This document shows positions 17,570 through 27,186 of a DNA stretch of 64,000 nucleotides, in pieces. Positions within the stretch are counted from its first letter, which is position 1, and every line of letters starts with the position of its first letter. The notes beneath the pieces are model-generated. The model saw nothing but the letters and a program-made list of their open reading frames with translations, ran no database searches and was not told where the DNA came from. Position numbers and translations under genes: made by a program. Source of the DNA: RGIG2041 sp045578865 (lineage in GTDB: Bacteria; Bacillota; Clostridia; UBA1381; UMGS1253); the NCBI GenBank assembly GCA_045578865.1, contig JAZNLB010000008.1:79495-143494 (forward strand), read 5' to 3'.

Positions 17570-17602
17570 AAAGAAGCGGTGGCTCAGCCACCGCTTCTTT
17601 AA
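17570..17602. terminator. Bidirectional terminator between GH3 and ispH-S1
   Basis: AAAGAAGCGGTGG / CCACCGCTTCTTT around a short CTCAG loop. It also ends the converging ispH-S1 gene. Confidence 0.85.
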
Positions 17603-17609
17603 TATTCAA

Positions 17610-19574
17610 TTACGCTTCTTCAGTTTCCGCTGTTTCTTCAACAACTTCTTCTGCTGCCTCAATAGCCTCTTGAGCTACTTCCGGCTCGAGCAGTTCACGG
17701 ATACTCAGGCTGATGCGCTTTGCTTCCCAATCAATTTTAGTAATCTTTGCTTCTACAACCTGACCAATCTTAAGTTCACTTTCCGGCTTCTCAATTCTCT
17801 TGTTTGCAATCTGAGAAATATGAATGAGACCATCTATACCATCAATGAGTTCGACGAAAGCACCGAACGGCATAAAGCGAACAACCTTAGCGGATACAAC
17901 ATCCCCTTCGTTGAACTTCGCCTTTGCGATTGTCCACGGATTGTCTTCGTCCTTTTTGTAGCCGAGGGAAATCTTTTTCGTCTCGGTGTTGATATCCTTG
18001 ATGTATACTTCAAGTGTATCACCAACCGCTACAACTTCACTCGGGTCCTTAATTCTGTTCCAGCTCAGTTCGCTGATGTGCACCAAACCGTCTACGCCAC
18101 CGATATCAACAAACGCACCGAACGGCATGATGGACTTAACAACACCGCTATACTGTTTACCCGCTTCAGCGGATGCCCAGAACGCCTCTTCAAGCACCTT
18201 CTTTTTCTCTTTAAGTACAGAAAGAATGGAACCGGCCACTCTTCTGCGTCTGCTGTTGATTTCAGTAATACGCAATTCAACAGTTTGATTAACAAATACA
18301 TTCAGGTCCGGTGTAAATCTGTCAGAAGCTTGTCTTGCTGGCACGAACACGCGTGTACCTTCCACCAAAACAATGATACCGCCGTTTACAGCCTGTACAA
18401 CCTTACCTTCAAGAATTGTCTCGTTTTCAAGTGCTTCTTCAATCTTCTTCCAACCCGCAATTGCATCGAGCTTTTTCTTAGAAAGAAGTGTTTTTCCTTC
18501 ACCGTCATTTACCCCAACAACGAATACCTCAATGGTGTCACCAACTTTAACTACATCAGACGGCTTAGCGTCCGGATCATCGGTAAGCTCACTTGCCGGA
18601 ATGATACCATCAGACTTAAAGCCGAGATCAACGATAACTTCCGTAGGTGTTACATCTACGACTACGCCTTCAACCACATCTCCTGTATTTAAAGTTTTGA
18701 GAGTTTCTTCAAGGGCCTCCTCAAAGCTTACTTCTCCGTTTGTTTTGATTTCTTCCATGAATCTTTTGACCTCCTTGATACTACCTGGCGGTGTTGAAGC
18801 TCCGGCGGTAATACCTATTTTTTTGTTTTTGTAATTTATATTCTGAGGAATATCCTCAAAATTTTCAATTAAGTAAGTATGCGCGCAGTTCTGTGCACAA
18901 ATCTCATAAAGTTTTTGTGTGTTTGAGCTTTTAGCTCCACCAATGACAAGCATTATATCGGAAACCTTGGATATTTCAGCAGCCTCTTGCTGGCGAACCT
19001 GCGTCGCATTGCATATTGTATCAAAAAAGACGATGTCTTGGCAATTCTTTTTTAAAATTGTAATAATCTTTTCATAATTGGATTGATTGAAAGTGGTTTG
19101 ACAAACAACACTGACATGCTCACATTTAAAGTCTTTTGCCTCTTCAATATCGAAAATCACTATTGGCTCACTTTCGCACCAACCCATAATACCACAAACT
19201 TCAGGATGTTTTTTATCCCCGATAATCACAACAGTTCGCCCGGCCCTGCTCTGCTCAAACACAATATTGTGAATCTTTTTTACAAAGGGACAAGTTAAAT
19301 CCGCAACTGTTAAATTTGCATCACGAGCTTCAAGGACACTCTCTTTTGCTACACCGTGAGTTCGAATGACAAGTTTCGAATCCGCCGGGCAATCCGCCAC
19401 ACGCTCAATCGTCAACACGCCGCAATTTTTCAAATCCGCATTCACGGTCGGATTATGAATTAACTCACCCAAAATTGCAATCTTCTCGCCATTTCGAATC
19501 ATATTGTACACGCCGGAAACGGCTTTTTGTACGCCAAAACAAAATCCGGCACTTTGAACAACAGTTATCTGCAT
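17610..19574 (-). CDS. ispH: IspH (HMBPP reductase) fused to four S1 domains
   Basis: A 654-655 residue fusion. Residues 1-285 are IspH, the last enzyme of the MEP isoprenoid pathway: cluster ligands Cys12, Cys95 and Cys188 and catalytic Glu in HPEV (125) are intact. From about 300 to 620 there are four S1 RNA-binding repeats, the last two with the typical MPFGAFVE/D and GLVHIS signatures, followed by an acidic tail. This fusion is widespread in Clostridia; the S1 half may act like ribosomal protein S1. ATG at 19574 aligns with the IspH N-terminus; a TTG at 19580 has a better spaced GAGG. Last gene of the rpiR-baiN-cmk-plsC series. Confidence 0.95.
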   Translation of the reverse strand: MQITVVQSAGFCFGVQKAVSGVYNMIRNGEKIAILGELIHNPTVNADLKNCGVLTIERVADCPADSKLVIRTHGVAKESVLEARDANLTVADLTCPFVKKIHNIVFEQSRAGRTVVIIGDKKHPEVCGIMGWCESEPIVIFDIEEAKDFKCEHVSVVCQTTFNQSNYEKIITILKKNCQDIVFFDTICNATQVRQQEAAEISKVSDIMLVIGGAKSSNTQKLYEICAQNCAHTYLIENFEDIPQNINYKNKKIGITAGASTPPGSIKEVKRFMEEIKTNGEVSFEEALEETLKTLNTGDVVEGVVVDVTPTEVIVDLGFKSDGIIPASELTDDPDAKPSDVVKVGDTIEVFVVGVNDGEGKTLLSKKKLDAIAGWKKIEEALENETILEGKVVQAVNGGIIVLVEGTRVFVPARQASDRFTPDLNVFVNQTVELRITEINSRRRRVAGSILSVLKEKKKVLEEAFWASAEAGKQYSGVVKSIMPFGAFVDIGGVDGLVHISELSWNRIKDPSEVVAVGDTLEVYIKDINTETKKISLGYKKDEDNPWTIAKAKFNEGDVVSAKVVRFMPFGAFVELIDGIDGLIHISQIANKRIEKPESELKIGQVVEAKITKIDWEAKRISLSIRELLEPEVAQEAIEAAEEVVEETAETEEA

Positions 19575-19637
19575 ACTCAAGTCAGTTGACCTCACATTCG
19601 ATTTCAAACCACAAATACTATTCTACCGCAAAACGAA

Positions 19638-20240
19638 CTATTTTGCAAGACCTTTTTTCGCATCTTCTGCGATTTTCCTGATTCTGTCCACCACATCGTC
19701 GCTGACAATCCCAAGCAGTTCGTTGTCTAATTTCGCATCAAAATATTCTTCGTAGTAAATCGCATCGCCGATGACAACATATGTAGTACAAAACGGCTTA
19801 AAGCTGCCAACCAGCGCAATCGGCTGAATCGGTGACTTTGTTTTAAGTGCAAACATCGCAACACCGTGCTTAATATCCGCCTGTTCTCCGGCTTGCACTC
19901 GCGTACCTTCCGGAAAAAGCAAGAGCGGTGCATTACTTTTCAAAATACCAAGCGCTTTTTTTACCGCCTTTAAATCCGCATGACCACGGTCTACCGGAAA
20001 TGCACCGAGCGCACCCAAAAGCGCACCGAACGGCTTGAACTTAAACAGTTCTTTTTTTGCCATAAAACGCATCGGTTCTTTATAAGCCATGGCAATAAAT
20101 ATCGGATCCCAGAAGCTCTGATGATTTGCCGCCATCAAAACGCCTTTGTTATACAAAAGTTTCTCTCTGCCGATTACACGCATCGGCATGATAAAATAAA
20201 GCAGTATACGCAAACCCCTGATTGCAATCCTGTAGAGCAT
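19638..20240 (-). CDS. plsC: 1-acyl-glycerol-3-phosphate acyltransferase
   Basis: 200 residues with the acyltransferase motifs NHQSFWD (NHX4D, about residue 39) and FPEGTR (about residue 109), and an N-terminal hydrophobic anchor. It adds the second acyl chain to make phosphatidic acid at the cytoplasmic membrane. The ATG at 20240 follows the cmk stop codon by two bases and uses GAGGAGAGG inside the end of cmk, so translation is probably coupled. cmk-plsC adjacency is common in Bacillota. Confidence 0.93.
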   Translation of the reverse strand: MLYRIAIRGLRILLYFIMPMRVIGREKLLYNKGVLMAANHQSFWDPIFIAMAYKEPMRFMAKKELFKFKPFGALLGALGAFPVDRGHADLKAVKKALGILKSNAPLLLFPEGTRVQAGEQADIKHGVAMFALKTKSPIQPIALVGSFKPFCTTYVVIGDAIYYEEYFDAKLDNELLGIVSDDVVDRIRKIAEDAKKGLAK

Positions 20241-20242
20241 AA

Positions 20243-20914
20243 TTATAACCTCTCCTCTATCAGCGCAAGTAAACAATCTACCGTTTGGAGCGCATCCATA
20301 TCCGAATTATCTACTAAAATTGCATCCTCTGCCTGACGAAGCGGAGAAAACTCTCTTTCGGAATCGTTTTTGTCGCGCGCAAGAATATCTGCTTTTATTT
20401 GCTCCAACTCTACCTGTTCGCCTTTCTCAACAAGTTCTTTAAAGCGTCTTTGAGCACGAGCATCCACACTTGCAGTCAAATAAATTTTTAAATCCGCATT
20501 CGGCAATACATGTGTTCCAATATCTCTGCCATCCATAATTACATTTTTTCCCTCGGCCAGTTTGCGCTGCAATTCAACAAGTTTGATTCGAACCGCCTGT
20601 ACGGTTGCTACGGCCGAAGCGCCGGCACTGACCTGAGGTGTTCGAATGAGACCGCTGACATCCTCGCTGTTTAAAAATACATGCTGTGCACCGTCCACAT
20701 AATCAATGTTAATGTCAATATTTTCAAGTGCATTTTCAAGACGATCACCCTCATTGTCAAACGGCAAGTTGTTTCGAATCGCATACAAAGCAACGGCACG
20801 GTACATCGCACCGGTGTCGATATAGATAAACTTTAATTTTGCCGCCGCCGCTTTCGCGATCGTGCTTTTTCCTGCACCTGCCGGTCCGTCAATCGCAACA
20901 GAAAATGTTTTCAT
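20243..20914 (-). CDS. cmk: Cytidylate kinase
   Basis: 223 residues. P-loop GPAGAGKST (about 10-18), YIDTGAMYRAVAL (about 31-43), and the conserved GRDIGTHVLP near 130 identify CMP kinase, which phosphorylates CMP and dCMP using ATP. GGAGGG precedes the ATG. It lies 51 bases after the baiN-like gene, across an odd palindrome, and two bases ahead of plsC. Confidence 0.97.
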   Translation of the reverse strand: MKTFSVAIDGPAGAGKSTIAKAAAAKLKFIYIDTGAMYRAVALYAIRNNLPFDNEGDRLENALENIDINIDYVDGAQHVFLNSEDVSGLIRTPQVSAGASAVATVQAVRIKLVELQRKLAEGKNVIMDGRDIGTHVLPNADLKIYLTASVDARAQRRFKELVEKGEQVELEQIKADILARDKNDSEREFSPLRQAEDAILVDNSDMDALQTVDCLLALIEERL

Positions 20915-20935
20915 AATAATCCCTCCATGTCAATA

Positions 20936-20969
20936 TTAAGCCGTGGGGAGTCGAACCTCTTAGGCTTAA
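20936..20969 (-). repeat. Palindrome enclosing a tRNA T-arm-like loop
   Basis: On the minus strand, 7-base arms TTAAGCC and GGCTTAA enclose 20 bases that contain GGTTCGACTCC, an exact match to the tRNA T-loop/B-box consensus GGTTCGANNCC. The left arm includes the stop codon of the baiN-like gene. No D-arm or anticodon arm is visible, so it is not a complete tRNA. It could be a tRNA remnant or an mRNA structure between baiN and cmk. Confidence 0.55.
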
Positions 20970-22189
20970 GCGTTTTCTCCTGCCAAGTAGCCCGTTGAAA
21001 ACGCAATTTGTAAATTAAAACCGCCTGTATAGGCGTCCACATCAATAACTTCCCCTGCAAAATAAAGCCCGGAAACAAGTTTAGACTCCATCGTAGACGG
21101 GTTAATTTGCTTTACATCTACGCCACCCGAAGTTACAATCGCTTCCGCAATCGGACGAAAACCACGCACATGCAAGGTCAAATCCTTTAAGGCTTCAACG
21201 AGTTTTCCGCGTTCTGCCTTGCTGATTTGATTGACACTTTTATGCGGCGCTAACCCTGCAATTTCAAGCATCGGTCCAATCATTTTTTTAGGCAATAGCC
21301 CGTCAAGCGCATTAACCAGATGCTTGTTTTGCGCCGCAGAAAAATCGCGCAGGATGCGTGCATCCAGTTTCTGCGGCGAAAGCGCAGGCTTTAAATCAAT
21401 ATGCAGAGTGTATCCGCTTTTTTTCAGCTCTCGCATGTGTGCACTTGCCGAAAGCACAACCGGTCCGGATACGCCGAAATGCGTAAAAAGAAGCTCGCCG
21501 AAATCCTCATAGACACGCTTCCCTTTTTCGTCTTTAACAGAAAGTGCAATATTTTTAAGCGAAACGCCCATTAAGTCTTTCACCCATTGTTCTTCCGTCA
21601 CCAACGGTACGAGCGATGCGACAGGCTCACATATGGTATGCCCTGCATCTTTGGCAAACCTGTAACCATCGCCGGTTGAGCCGGTCAACGGATAGGATTT
21701 TCCGCCCGTAGCGACAACGACGCTATCGCACGCTATTTCTCTTCCATCTGATAAGGTAACACCACAAACCGCACCTTCTCGTATTTGTATGCTTTGCACC
21801 TCGCCGCGAAGCAAATGTACATGCTCGCCGAGCGCATAACGCTCTAACACTTTGGCGACATCATGAGCGCTATCACTTTCAGGAAACACACGCATGCCAC
21901 GCTCTACCTTGCATTTCAGCCCGAGATTTTCTAAGAGAGCAACCAAATCTTGATTGGAAAACGAATAAATTGCGCTGTACATAAAATTCGCATTGTGCGG
22001 TATGTTTTCAAATATTTCCGTCACATCACACGCGTTGGTGATATTACATCTTCCCTTACCCGTTATGCGTAACTTTTTACCGAGCATTGGGTTTTTTTCA
22101 ATGAGCAGTGTTTCTTTTTTCCGCAAGTTCAAGCGCCCTGCCGCAAGCATACCTGCCGGTCCGCCGCCAACGACAATCGTTTTTCCCAT
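20966..22189 (-). CDS. BaiN/HI0933-family NAD(P)/FAD oxidoreductase
   Basis: 407 residues. N-terminal Rossmann site VGGGPAGMLAAGRL (about 7-20), the family block KNPMLGKKLRITGKGRCNITN (about 32-52), ATGGKSYPLTGSTGDGY (about 160) and the C-terminal GLYFAGEVIDVDAYTGGFNLQ. HI0933-type flavoproteins are widespread; one homologue (BaiN) was reported to act in bile acid metabolism, but most have no proven substrate. I would not infer bile acid activity from this alone. It begins two bases after rpiR stops. Confidence 0.92.
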   Translation of the reverse strand: MGKTIVVGGGPAGMLAAGRLNLRKKETLLIEKNPMLGKKLRITGKGRCNITNACDVTEIFENIPHNANFMYSAIYSFSNQDLVALLENLGLKCKVERGMRVFPESDSAHDVAKVLERYALGEHVHLLRGEVQSIQIREGAVCGVTLSDGREIACDSVVVATGGKSYPLTGSTGDGYRFAKDAGHTICEPVASLVPLVTEEQWVKDLMGVSLKNIALSVKDEKGKRVYEDFGELLFTHFGVSGPVVLSASAHMRELKKSGYTLHIDLKPALSPQKLDARILRDFSAAQNKHLVNALDGLLPKKMIGPMLEIAGLAPHKSVNQISKAERGKLVEALKDLTLHVRGFRPIAEAIVTSGGVDVKQINPSTMESKLVSGLYFAGEVIDVDAYTGGFNLQIAFSTGYLAGENA

Positions 22190-22191
22190 AA

Positions 22192-23070
22192 TTATTTGCC
22201 TTCCGTTTCAAACTTTTCATACACATCATACTCGTCCCAGATTTTTTCCAGATGGTCGAGTGTAGCCATGGTTTCTTCCCTTTTGCACATACTGATGGCA
22301 ACCAAAAGTGCATTAATCACACTCAAGGGTGCAACCAAGGAATCCACAAAAGATGCCATATCGCTGCACGCCTCTAAGCACAAATCTGCAGCGCTTGCAA
22401 TCGGCGATGAAGGGCTGTCCGTAATGCCGATAACCGTTGCGCCGCATTTTTTCACATAATCAATGGCTTTGAGTGTGCGTTTAGAATATCGTGGAAACCC
22501 GATACCTATAAACACATCATCTTTCCCGACACGCAAAATTTTTTCAAACAACTCACTCGAACTCCCCGCACACACATTATGCACATTCGGCGAAATCAAA
22601 TTCAGGTAAAATCCGAAAAACGAAGCAAGCGAAGCCGAAGAACGCACACCGAGAATATAAATATTCTTTGCATGCACAATCAACTCAACAATCCGCTCAA
22701 AGTCCGAGCGTTTAATTCGCTCAAGTGTACGGCGAATGTTATTCATGTCCGATGCAAGCACATATTCCAAAACATCATGATTGACTACCCGCCCGCTTGT
22801 TACACTGACACGCTGCGATGCAGTCAACTGTTTACACATGGAAGCACTTATGGCTTTTTGCATTTCCGGATAACCACCAAACCCGAGCTCGAAAGCAAAC
22901 CGCACAACTGTCGATTCGCTGACGCCGACAAGTTCTCCAAGTTTTGCCGCAGTTACAAACGACACTTTATCAAAATGCTCTAAAATATAAGCACCAATTT
23001 TTTTATGGCTTTTGCTAAAATTCTGCATTTTATCCCGTATTAAATTCAATATATTTTCGTTTTGCGACAT
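22192..23070 (-). CDS. MurR/RpiR family transcriptional regulator
   Basis: 292 residues: N-terminal RpiR-type helix-turn-helix (about 1-75, with LGELVGVSESTVVRFAFELGFGGYPEMQ) and a C-terminal SIS sugar-phosphate binding domain (about 120-250, with ILGVRSSASLASFFGFYL and GISFPRYSKRT-like GIGFPRYSKRT). Usually senses phosphosugars and controls sugar or cell-wall catabolism. ATG at 23070 has GGGGTG seven bases upstream; an ATG at 23088 is possible. It heads the operon with baiN and cmk, which gives no hint of a sugar target. Confidence 0.9.
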   Translation of the reverse strand: MSQNENILNLIRDKMQNFSKSHKKIGAYILEHFDKVSFVTAAKLGELVGVSESTVVRFAFELGFGGYPEMQKAISASMCKQLTASQRVSVTSGRVVNHDVLEYVLASDMNNIRRTLERIKRSDFERIVELIVHAKNIYILGVRSSASLASFFGFYLNLISPNVHNVCAGSSSELFEKILRVGKDDVFIGIGFPRYSKRTLKAIDYVKKCGATVIGITDSPSSPIASAADLCLEACSDMASFVDSLVAPLSVINALLVAISMCKREETMATLDHLEKIWDEYDVYEKFETEGK

Positions 23071-23102
23071 AACCAGACACCCCAGCATCGTATTTTAATA
23101 TG

Positions 23103-23131
23103 ATTATACTATAAGTATACCGATATTGCAA
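23103..23131 (-). promoter_or_regulatory. Sigma-A promoter of the rpiR-baiN-cmk operon
   Basis: TTGCAA, a 17-base spacer, TATAAT. Divergent from the recJ promoter with 34 bases between the two -35 boxes. Confidence 0.75.
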
Positions 23132-23165
23132 GAAAAAACAACGACTTGCACCATGTAAAAATATG

Positions 23166-23194
23166 TTGAAATAAATACAGTTTTCTGTTATAAT
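23166..23194 (+). promoter_or_regulatory. Sigma-A promoter of recJ
   Basis: TTGAAA at 23166-23171, a 17-base spacer, TATAAT at 23189-23194, 37 bases before the ATG. Confidence 0.8.
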
Positions 23195-23230
23195 ATATCT
23201 AATATTGTAAATTACATCCCGGAGGAACAT

Positions 23231-24937
23231 ATGACGCATAAAAGATGGAATTTTTTAAAAAGCCCGCAATGCGTACAATCGCTTGCAGAACAATTACATA
23301 TCCCTTCGGTCGTTGCAACCATACTGGCAAACAGATCGATAACCGAACCGGAAAGTGCAAAACAGTTTTTATCGAAAGCAAAGAGCGGCATTCACCACCC
23401 GTTTTTACTCAAAGATGCACAAAAAGCTGCCGCGCGTATTAAAAAAGCTATGGATAACAACGAAACCGTTGTCATTTATGGCGATTATGATGTGGACGGC
23501 ATCACCTCGTCGGCCATTGTGTATAAGTTTTTAAAAGGTCTTGGATTAAATGTAAGTTATTACATTCCCAACCGTGTAGACGAAGGTTATGGCATCAATA
23601 TTTTAGCGCTGCAAAAAATCCGCAAGAACGGCGCAACGCTTATGATTACCGTTGACTGCGGCATCACCGCTGTCGGCGAAGTGGAGTTTGCAAAGACCCT
23701 CGGTTTAGACATTATTATTACAGATCATCACACCTGCAAAGAAGAAATCCCGCGTGCACACGCAGTAATTAACCCAAAACAGCCGGAATGTACTTATCCT
23801 TTCAAGGATTTGGCAGGTGTTGGCGTGGCGTTTAAATTTATCCTGGCCACCGTATTGGAACTCGGTCTGAACACAAGCGAATATTTCGATGCGTTTATCG
23901 ATATTGTTGCAATCGGCACAATCGCCGATGTGGTTAGTTTAACGGGCGAAAACAGGCTTTTTGTTTCGCATGGTTTAAAAAAATTGCAACATACAGATAA
24001 TATTGGCATACAATCCCTCATGCAAGTTTCAGGCATTGCTGACAAACCCCTCACTGCCGGCAACATCAGTTTTACCGTTGCTCCGCGCATTAATGCTGCC
24101 GGACGCGTCGGCAGCGCCACACTCGCAGTAGAACTTTTGGTGACGAACTCTGAGCAAAAAGCGCAAGAAATCGCAATGCAATTAGACAATGAAAACCACC
24201 AGCGCCAGCAAACGGAAACCGAAATTTTAAAAGATGCTTTCGATATGATTTCCGCAATGGACAAGCCGGAAGAAAAAAAAGTTTTTGTTTTGGCTAAAGA
24301 AGACTGGCACCACGGCGTTATCGGCATAGTCGCTTCACGCATCACCGATAAATTCTACAAGCCGACCATTTTAATTTCATTAAACGGCAACCTTGGCAAA
24401 GGCTCCGGGCGCAGCGTAAAGGGATTTAATATTTTCGATGCCCTCACCCATTGTAATGACTTGCTGTTAAAATACGGTGGACACGAACTGGCGGCTGGTC
24501 TCGGCCTTAGCGCAGATAGTATTGAAGCATTTGATAAACTAATCAATGCTTACGCAAACCAAGTAATGACCGAAGATACGCTTGTGCCATATATTAATAT
24601 TGACGCTGTGCTTCAACTCGCAGATTTGACATTAGAAAATGCAGAAATTTTGAGCATATTAGAGCCGTATGGCATGGGCAACGCGCAACCGATATTTGCA
24701 GTTATGAATGCAACCCTGCAGGCTGTAAGACAAATCGGCAACGGAAAGCACTGCAAACTTTCCGTATCCAAAGCCGGCAGGCATGCCGAATTTATAGGAT
24801 TTAACATGTCCGAGATTGCCGATAATTTTAAAATCGGCACAAATCTCGACCTGGCATTTACCATTGATACTAACTTTTTTCGCGGTAACAAACAACTCCA
24901 ACTCATTTTGAGAGATGTACGACAGGCAGTAAAATAA
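23231..24937 (+). CDS. recJ: Single-stranded-DNA-specific exonuclease RecJ
   Basis: 568 residues, similar in size to E. coli RecJ. DHH phosphoesterase motifs are intact: YGDYDVDGITSS (about 80), TVDCG (about 140), ITDHHTC (about 160), and the DHHA1 segment GGHELAAGLGL (about 417), followed by the OB-like domain. It degrades ssDNA 5' to 3' in recombination and repair. CGGAGG lies seven bases before the ATG. It starts a four-gene unit recJ-rel-MBL-hemZ. Confidence 0.96.
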   Translation: MTHKRWNFLKSPQCVQSLAEQLHIPSVVATILANRSITEPESAKQFLSKAKSGIHHPFLLKDAQKAAARIKKAMDNNETVVIYGDYDVDGITSSAIVYKFLKGLGLNVSYYIPNRVDEGYGINILALQKIRKNGATLMITVDCGITAVGEVEFAKTLGLDIIITDHHTCKEEIPRAHAVINPKQPECTYPFKDLAGVGVAFKFILATVLELGLNTSEYFDAFIDIVAIGTIADVVSLTGENRLFVSHGLKKLQHTDNIGIQSLMQVSGIADKPLTAGNISFTVAPRINAAGRVGSATLAVELLVTNSEQKAQEIAMQLDNENHQRQQTETEILKDAFDMISAMDKPEEKKVFVLAKEDWHHGVIGIVASRITDKFYKPTILISLNGNLGKGSGRSVKGFNIFDALTHCNDLLLKYGGHELAAGLGLSADSIEAFDKLINAYANQVMTEDTLVPYINIDAVLQLADLTLENAEILSILEPYGMGNAQPIFAVMNATLQAVRQIGNGKHCKLSVSKAGRHAEFIGFNMSEIADNFKIGTNLDLAFTIDTNFFRGNKQLQLILRDVRQAVK

Positions 24938-24964
24938 AACAGTTTTGAAAGGATATGTTACACA

Positions 24965-27172
24965 ATGTCCATCACAGACACCAAGGTCATTTTAGACAAC
25001 TTAATAAGCGCAATTCAAAGCTATAACCCAACAGCGAATACCCAGGTTATACTCGATGCCTATACTTACGCGAACGAAGCGCACAACGGACAGTTTAGAA
25101 TTTCCGGCGAACCGTATATCTGTCATCCGTTGCATGTCGCTTTGATTTTAGCAGAACTTGAAATGGATATACAGTCTATCACCGCCTCGCTGTTACATGA
25201 TGTGGTCGAAGATACTGATATACCTTTAACCAAAATCGAAGAAAAGTTCGGCGCAGATGTGGCTGCTTTGGTAGACGGCGTTACAAAACTCGGTAAAATC
25301 AATTTTACCAGCAAAGAAGAGCAGCAAGTCGAAAACCTGCGAAAAATGCTTTTGGCAATGGCAAAGGACATTCGCGTAATTTTAATCAAACTTGCTGACC
25401 GACTGCACAATATGCGTACACTCAAAAGTATGACGCCCGAAAAGCAACGCGAAAAAGCACGAGAAACAATAGAGGTCTTTGCCCCACTGGCACATCGTCT
25501 CGGTATTGCAACCGTAAAAGGCGAGCTTGAAGATCTTGCGCTTAAATATTTAGATCCGGTTGCCTACCAAGAAATTACAGATAGCATCAAACACAAGAAA
25601 ATCGAACGCGATGAATACATTAGCGATGTCATGAATTCATTGAGCAGTAAACTCAAGGACCTGGGTATCGAAGGTCATATCAACGGCAGAGCCAAGCATT
25701 TTTACAGTATATACCGCAAAATGTACACCCAACAAAAATCGCTTGACGAAATTTACGATTTGTTTGCTGTACGCATTATTGTGGACACCGTCAGCGACTG
25801 TTATACAGTGCTTGGAATGGTGCATGAACAGTTCAGCCCGATTCCGATGCGTTTTAAAGACTACATTGCTATGCCGAAGCCGAATATGTATCAGTCTTTG
25901 CACACAACCGTTATCGGTCCGAATGGCAGTCCGCTTGAAATCCAGATACGCACTTGGGAAATGCACGATGTTGCAGAAAAAGGTGTGGCAGCTCACTGGA
26001 AATACAAAGAAGGCATCAGCGGTTCTACAGACTCCGATTCAAAATTTGCTTGGGTGCGCCAACTTCTGGAAATCCAGAAAGACACCATGGACGAAGATGA
26101 ATTTATGCGTACGCTTAAAATCGACATGTTTGCCGACGAGGTCTTTGTATTCACACCGCAAGGCGATGTAATCAGCCTGCCTGCCGGTGCAACACCAATC
26201 GACTTTGCGTTTGCCATTCACTCCGCCGTCGGTTATAAAATGATGGGTGCACGCGTCAACAGCAAAATCGTTCCGATTGATACGGTGCTTCAAAACGGCG
26301 ATATCATTGAAATTCTAACCTCGTCGTCCGTATACGGTCCGAGCCGAGACTGGTTGAAAATCGTAAAAACTTCTCAGGCAAGAAACAAAATCAACCAGTG
26401 GTTCAAAAAAGAGCGCAGAGAGGAAAACATACTGCGCGGCAAAGATTTAATCGACAAAGAATTAAAACGACACTCCCTCTCCTTCGGTCAGTTGTTCCGC
26501 CAAGAGTGGATTGACCCGATTTTAAAAAGATACAATTTAAACAATTTAGACGATTTATATGCTTCCATCGGCTACGGCGGTCTGACTGCACAAAAAATCG
26601 TTGTTCGCTTGCGTGATGAATATGTAAAGGTCGCAAAGGCTGAAAACGCACAAAACTCAACCGAACTGAAATTGGAAACGATTACCACAACACCGATGCA
26701 GCGCAACGCAAAGGCATCCAACGGCATAATCGTCCACGGCATTGACAACTGCCTCGTGCGTCTGTCCCGTTGCTGCAACCCTGTTCCCGGCGATGACATC
26801 ATCGGTTTCATCACCAAAGGGCGCGGCGTTTCTGTGCATCGGCGCGATTGCCCGAATATGTCTATGACTGCGCTGAGCGAAGAAGACTTAGGCCGTTTAA
26901 TAAATGTTTCCTGGGAGGAAACGAAAAACGCCTCCTATCTTGTTGACCTGCAAATTGAAGCAGATGACCGCACGGGTCTTTTAGCAGAAATCACCAGCAA
27001 CATGATGGATTTAAAAATTCCGATGCGTTCATTTAGTGCGCGCACCACAAAGGGAAATCTTGCCATCATTACACTGACTGCAGAAATCAATAACACAGGA
27101 CAGCTTGACTTGATTACAAAGCGTATGCGAAGTATACCCGGCGTATATGAAATCACAAGAAATACACAATAG
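24965..27172 (+). CDS. rel: Bifunctional (p)ppGpp synthetase/hydrolase (Rel/RSH)
   Basis: 735 residues in the full RSH order: HD hydrolase (about 45-195; LLHDVVEDTD with His78-Asp79, and LADRLHNMRT), synthetase (about 235-345; RAKHFYSIYRKM, YDLFAVRIIV, EIQIRTWEMHDVAEKG), TGS (about 390-450), zinc-finger/helical region with RCCNPVPGDDIIGF, and C-terminal ACT (about 660-735). Both catalytic centres look intact, so it should both make and degrade the alarmone. Located 27 bases after recJ, an arrangement seen in many Bacillota. Confidence 0.97.
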   Translation: MSITDTKVILDNLISAIQSYNPTANTQVILDAYTYANEAHNGQFRISGEPYICHPLHVALILAELEMDIQSITASLLHDVVEDTDIPLTKIEEKFGADVAALVDGVTKLGKINFTSKEEQQVENLRKMLLAMAKDIRVILIKLADRLHNMRTLKSMTPEKQREKARETIEVFAPLAHRLGIATVKGELEDLALKYLDPVAYQEITDSIKHKKIERDEYISDVMNSLSSKLKDLGIEGHINGRAKHFYSIYRKMYTQQKSLDEIYDLFAVRIIVDTVSDCYTVLGMVHEQFSPIPMRFKDYIAMPKPNMYQSLHTTVIGPNGSPLEIQIRTWEMHDVAEKGVAAHWKYKEGISGSTDSDSKFAWVRQLLEIQKDTMDEDEFMRTLKIDMFADEVFVFTPQGDVISLPAGATPIDFAFAIHSAVGYKMMGARVNSKIVPIDTVLQNGDIIEILTSSSVYGPSRDWLKIVKTSQARNKINQWFKKERREENILRGKDLIDKELKRHSLSFGQLFRQEWIDPILKRYNLNNLDDLYASIGYGGLTAQKIVVRLRDEYVKVAKAENAQNSTELKLETITTTPMQRNAKASNGIIVHGIDNCLVRLSRCCNPVPGDDIIGFITKGRGVSVHRRDCPNMSMTALSEEDLGRLINVSWEETKNASYLVDLQIEADDRTGLLAEITSNMMDLKIPMRSFSARTTKGNLAIITLTAEINNTGQLDLITKRMRSIPGVYEITRNTQ

Positions 27173-27186
27173 AAAGGATAATCGCT

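Noticed and set aside
17526..18692. 388-codon open frame on the plus strand
   Set aside because: It lies entirely opposite the S1 domains of ispH-S1 apart from its first bases, is rich in Cys/Phe/Asn with no recognisable domain, and has no independent start signals. It reflects the codon bias of the real gene.
20936..20969. A complete tRNA gene at the T-arm-like sequence
   Set aside because: Only the T-arm consensus and a seven-pair outer stem are present; no D-arm, anticodon arm or encoded CCA can be found.
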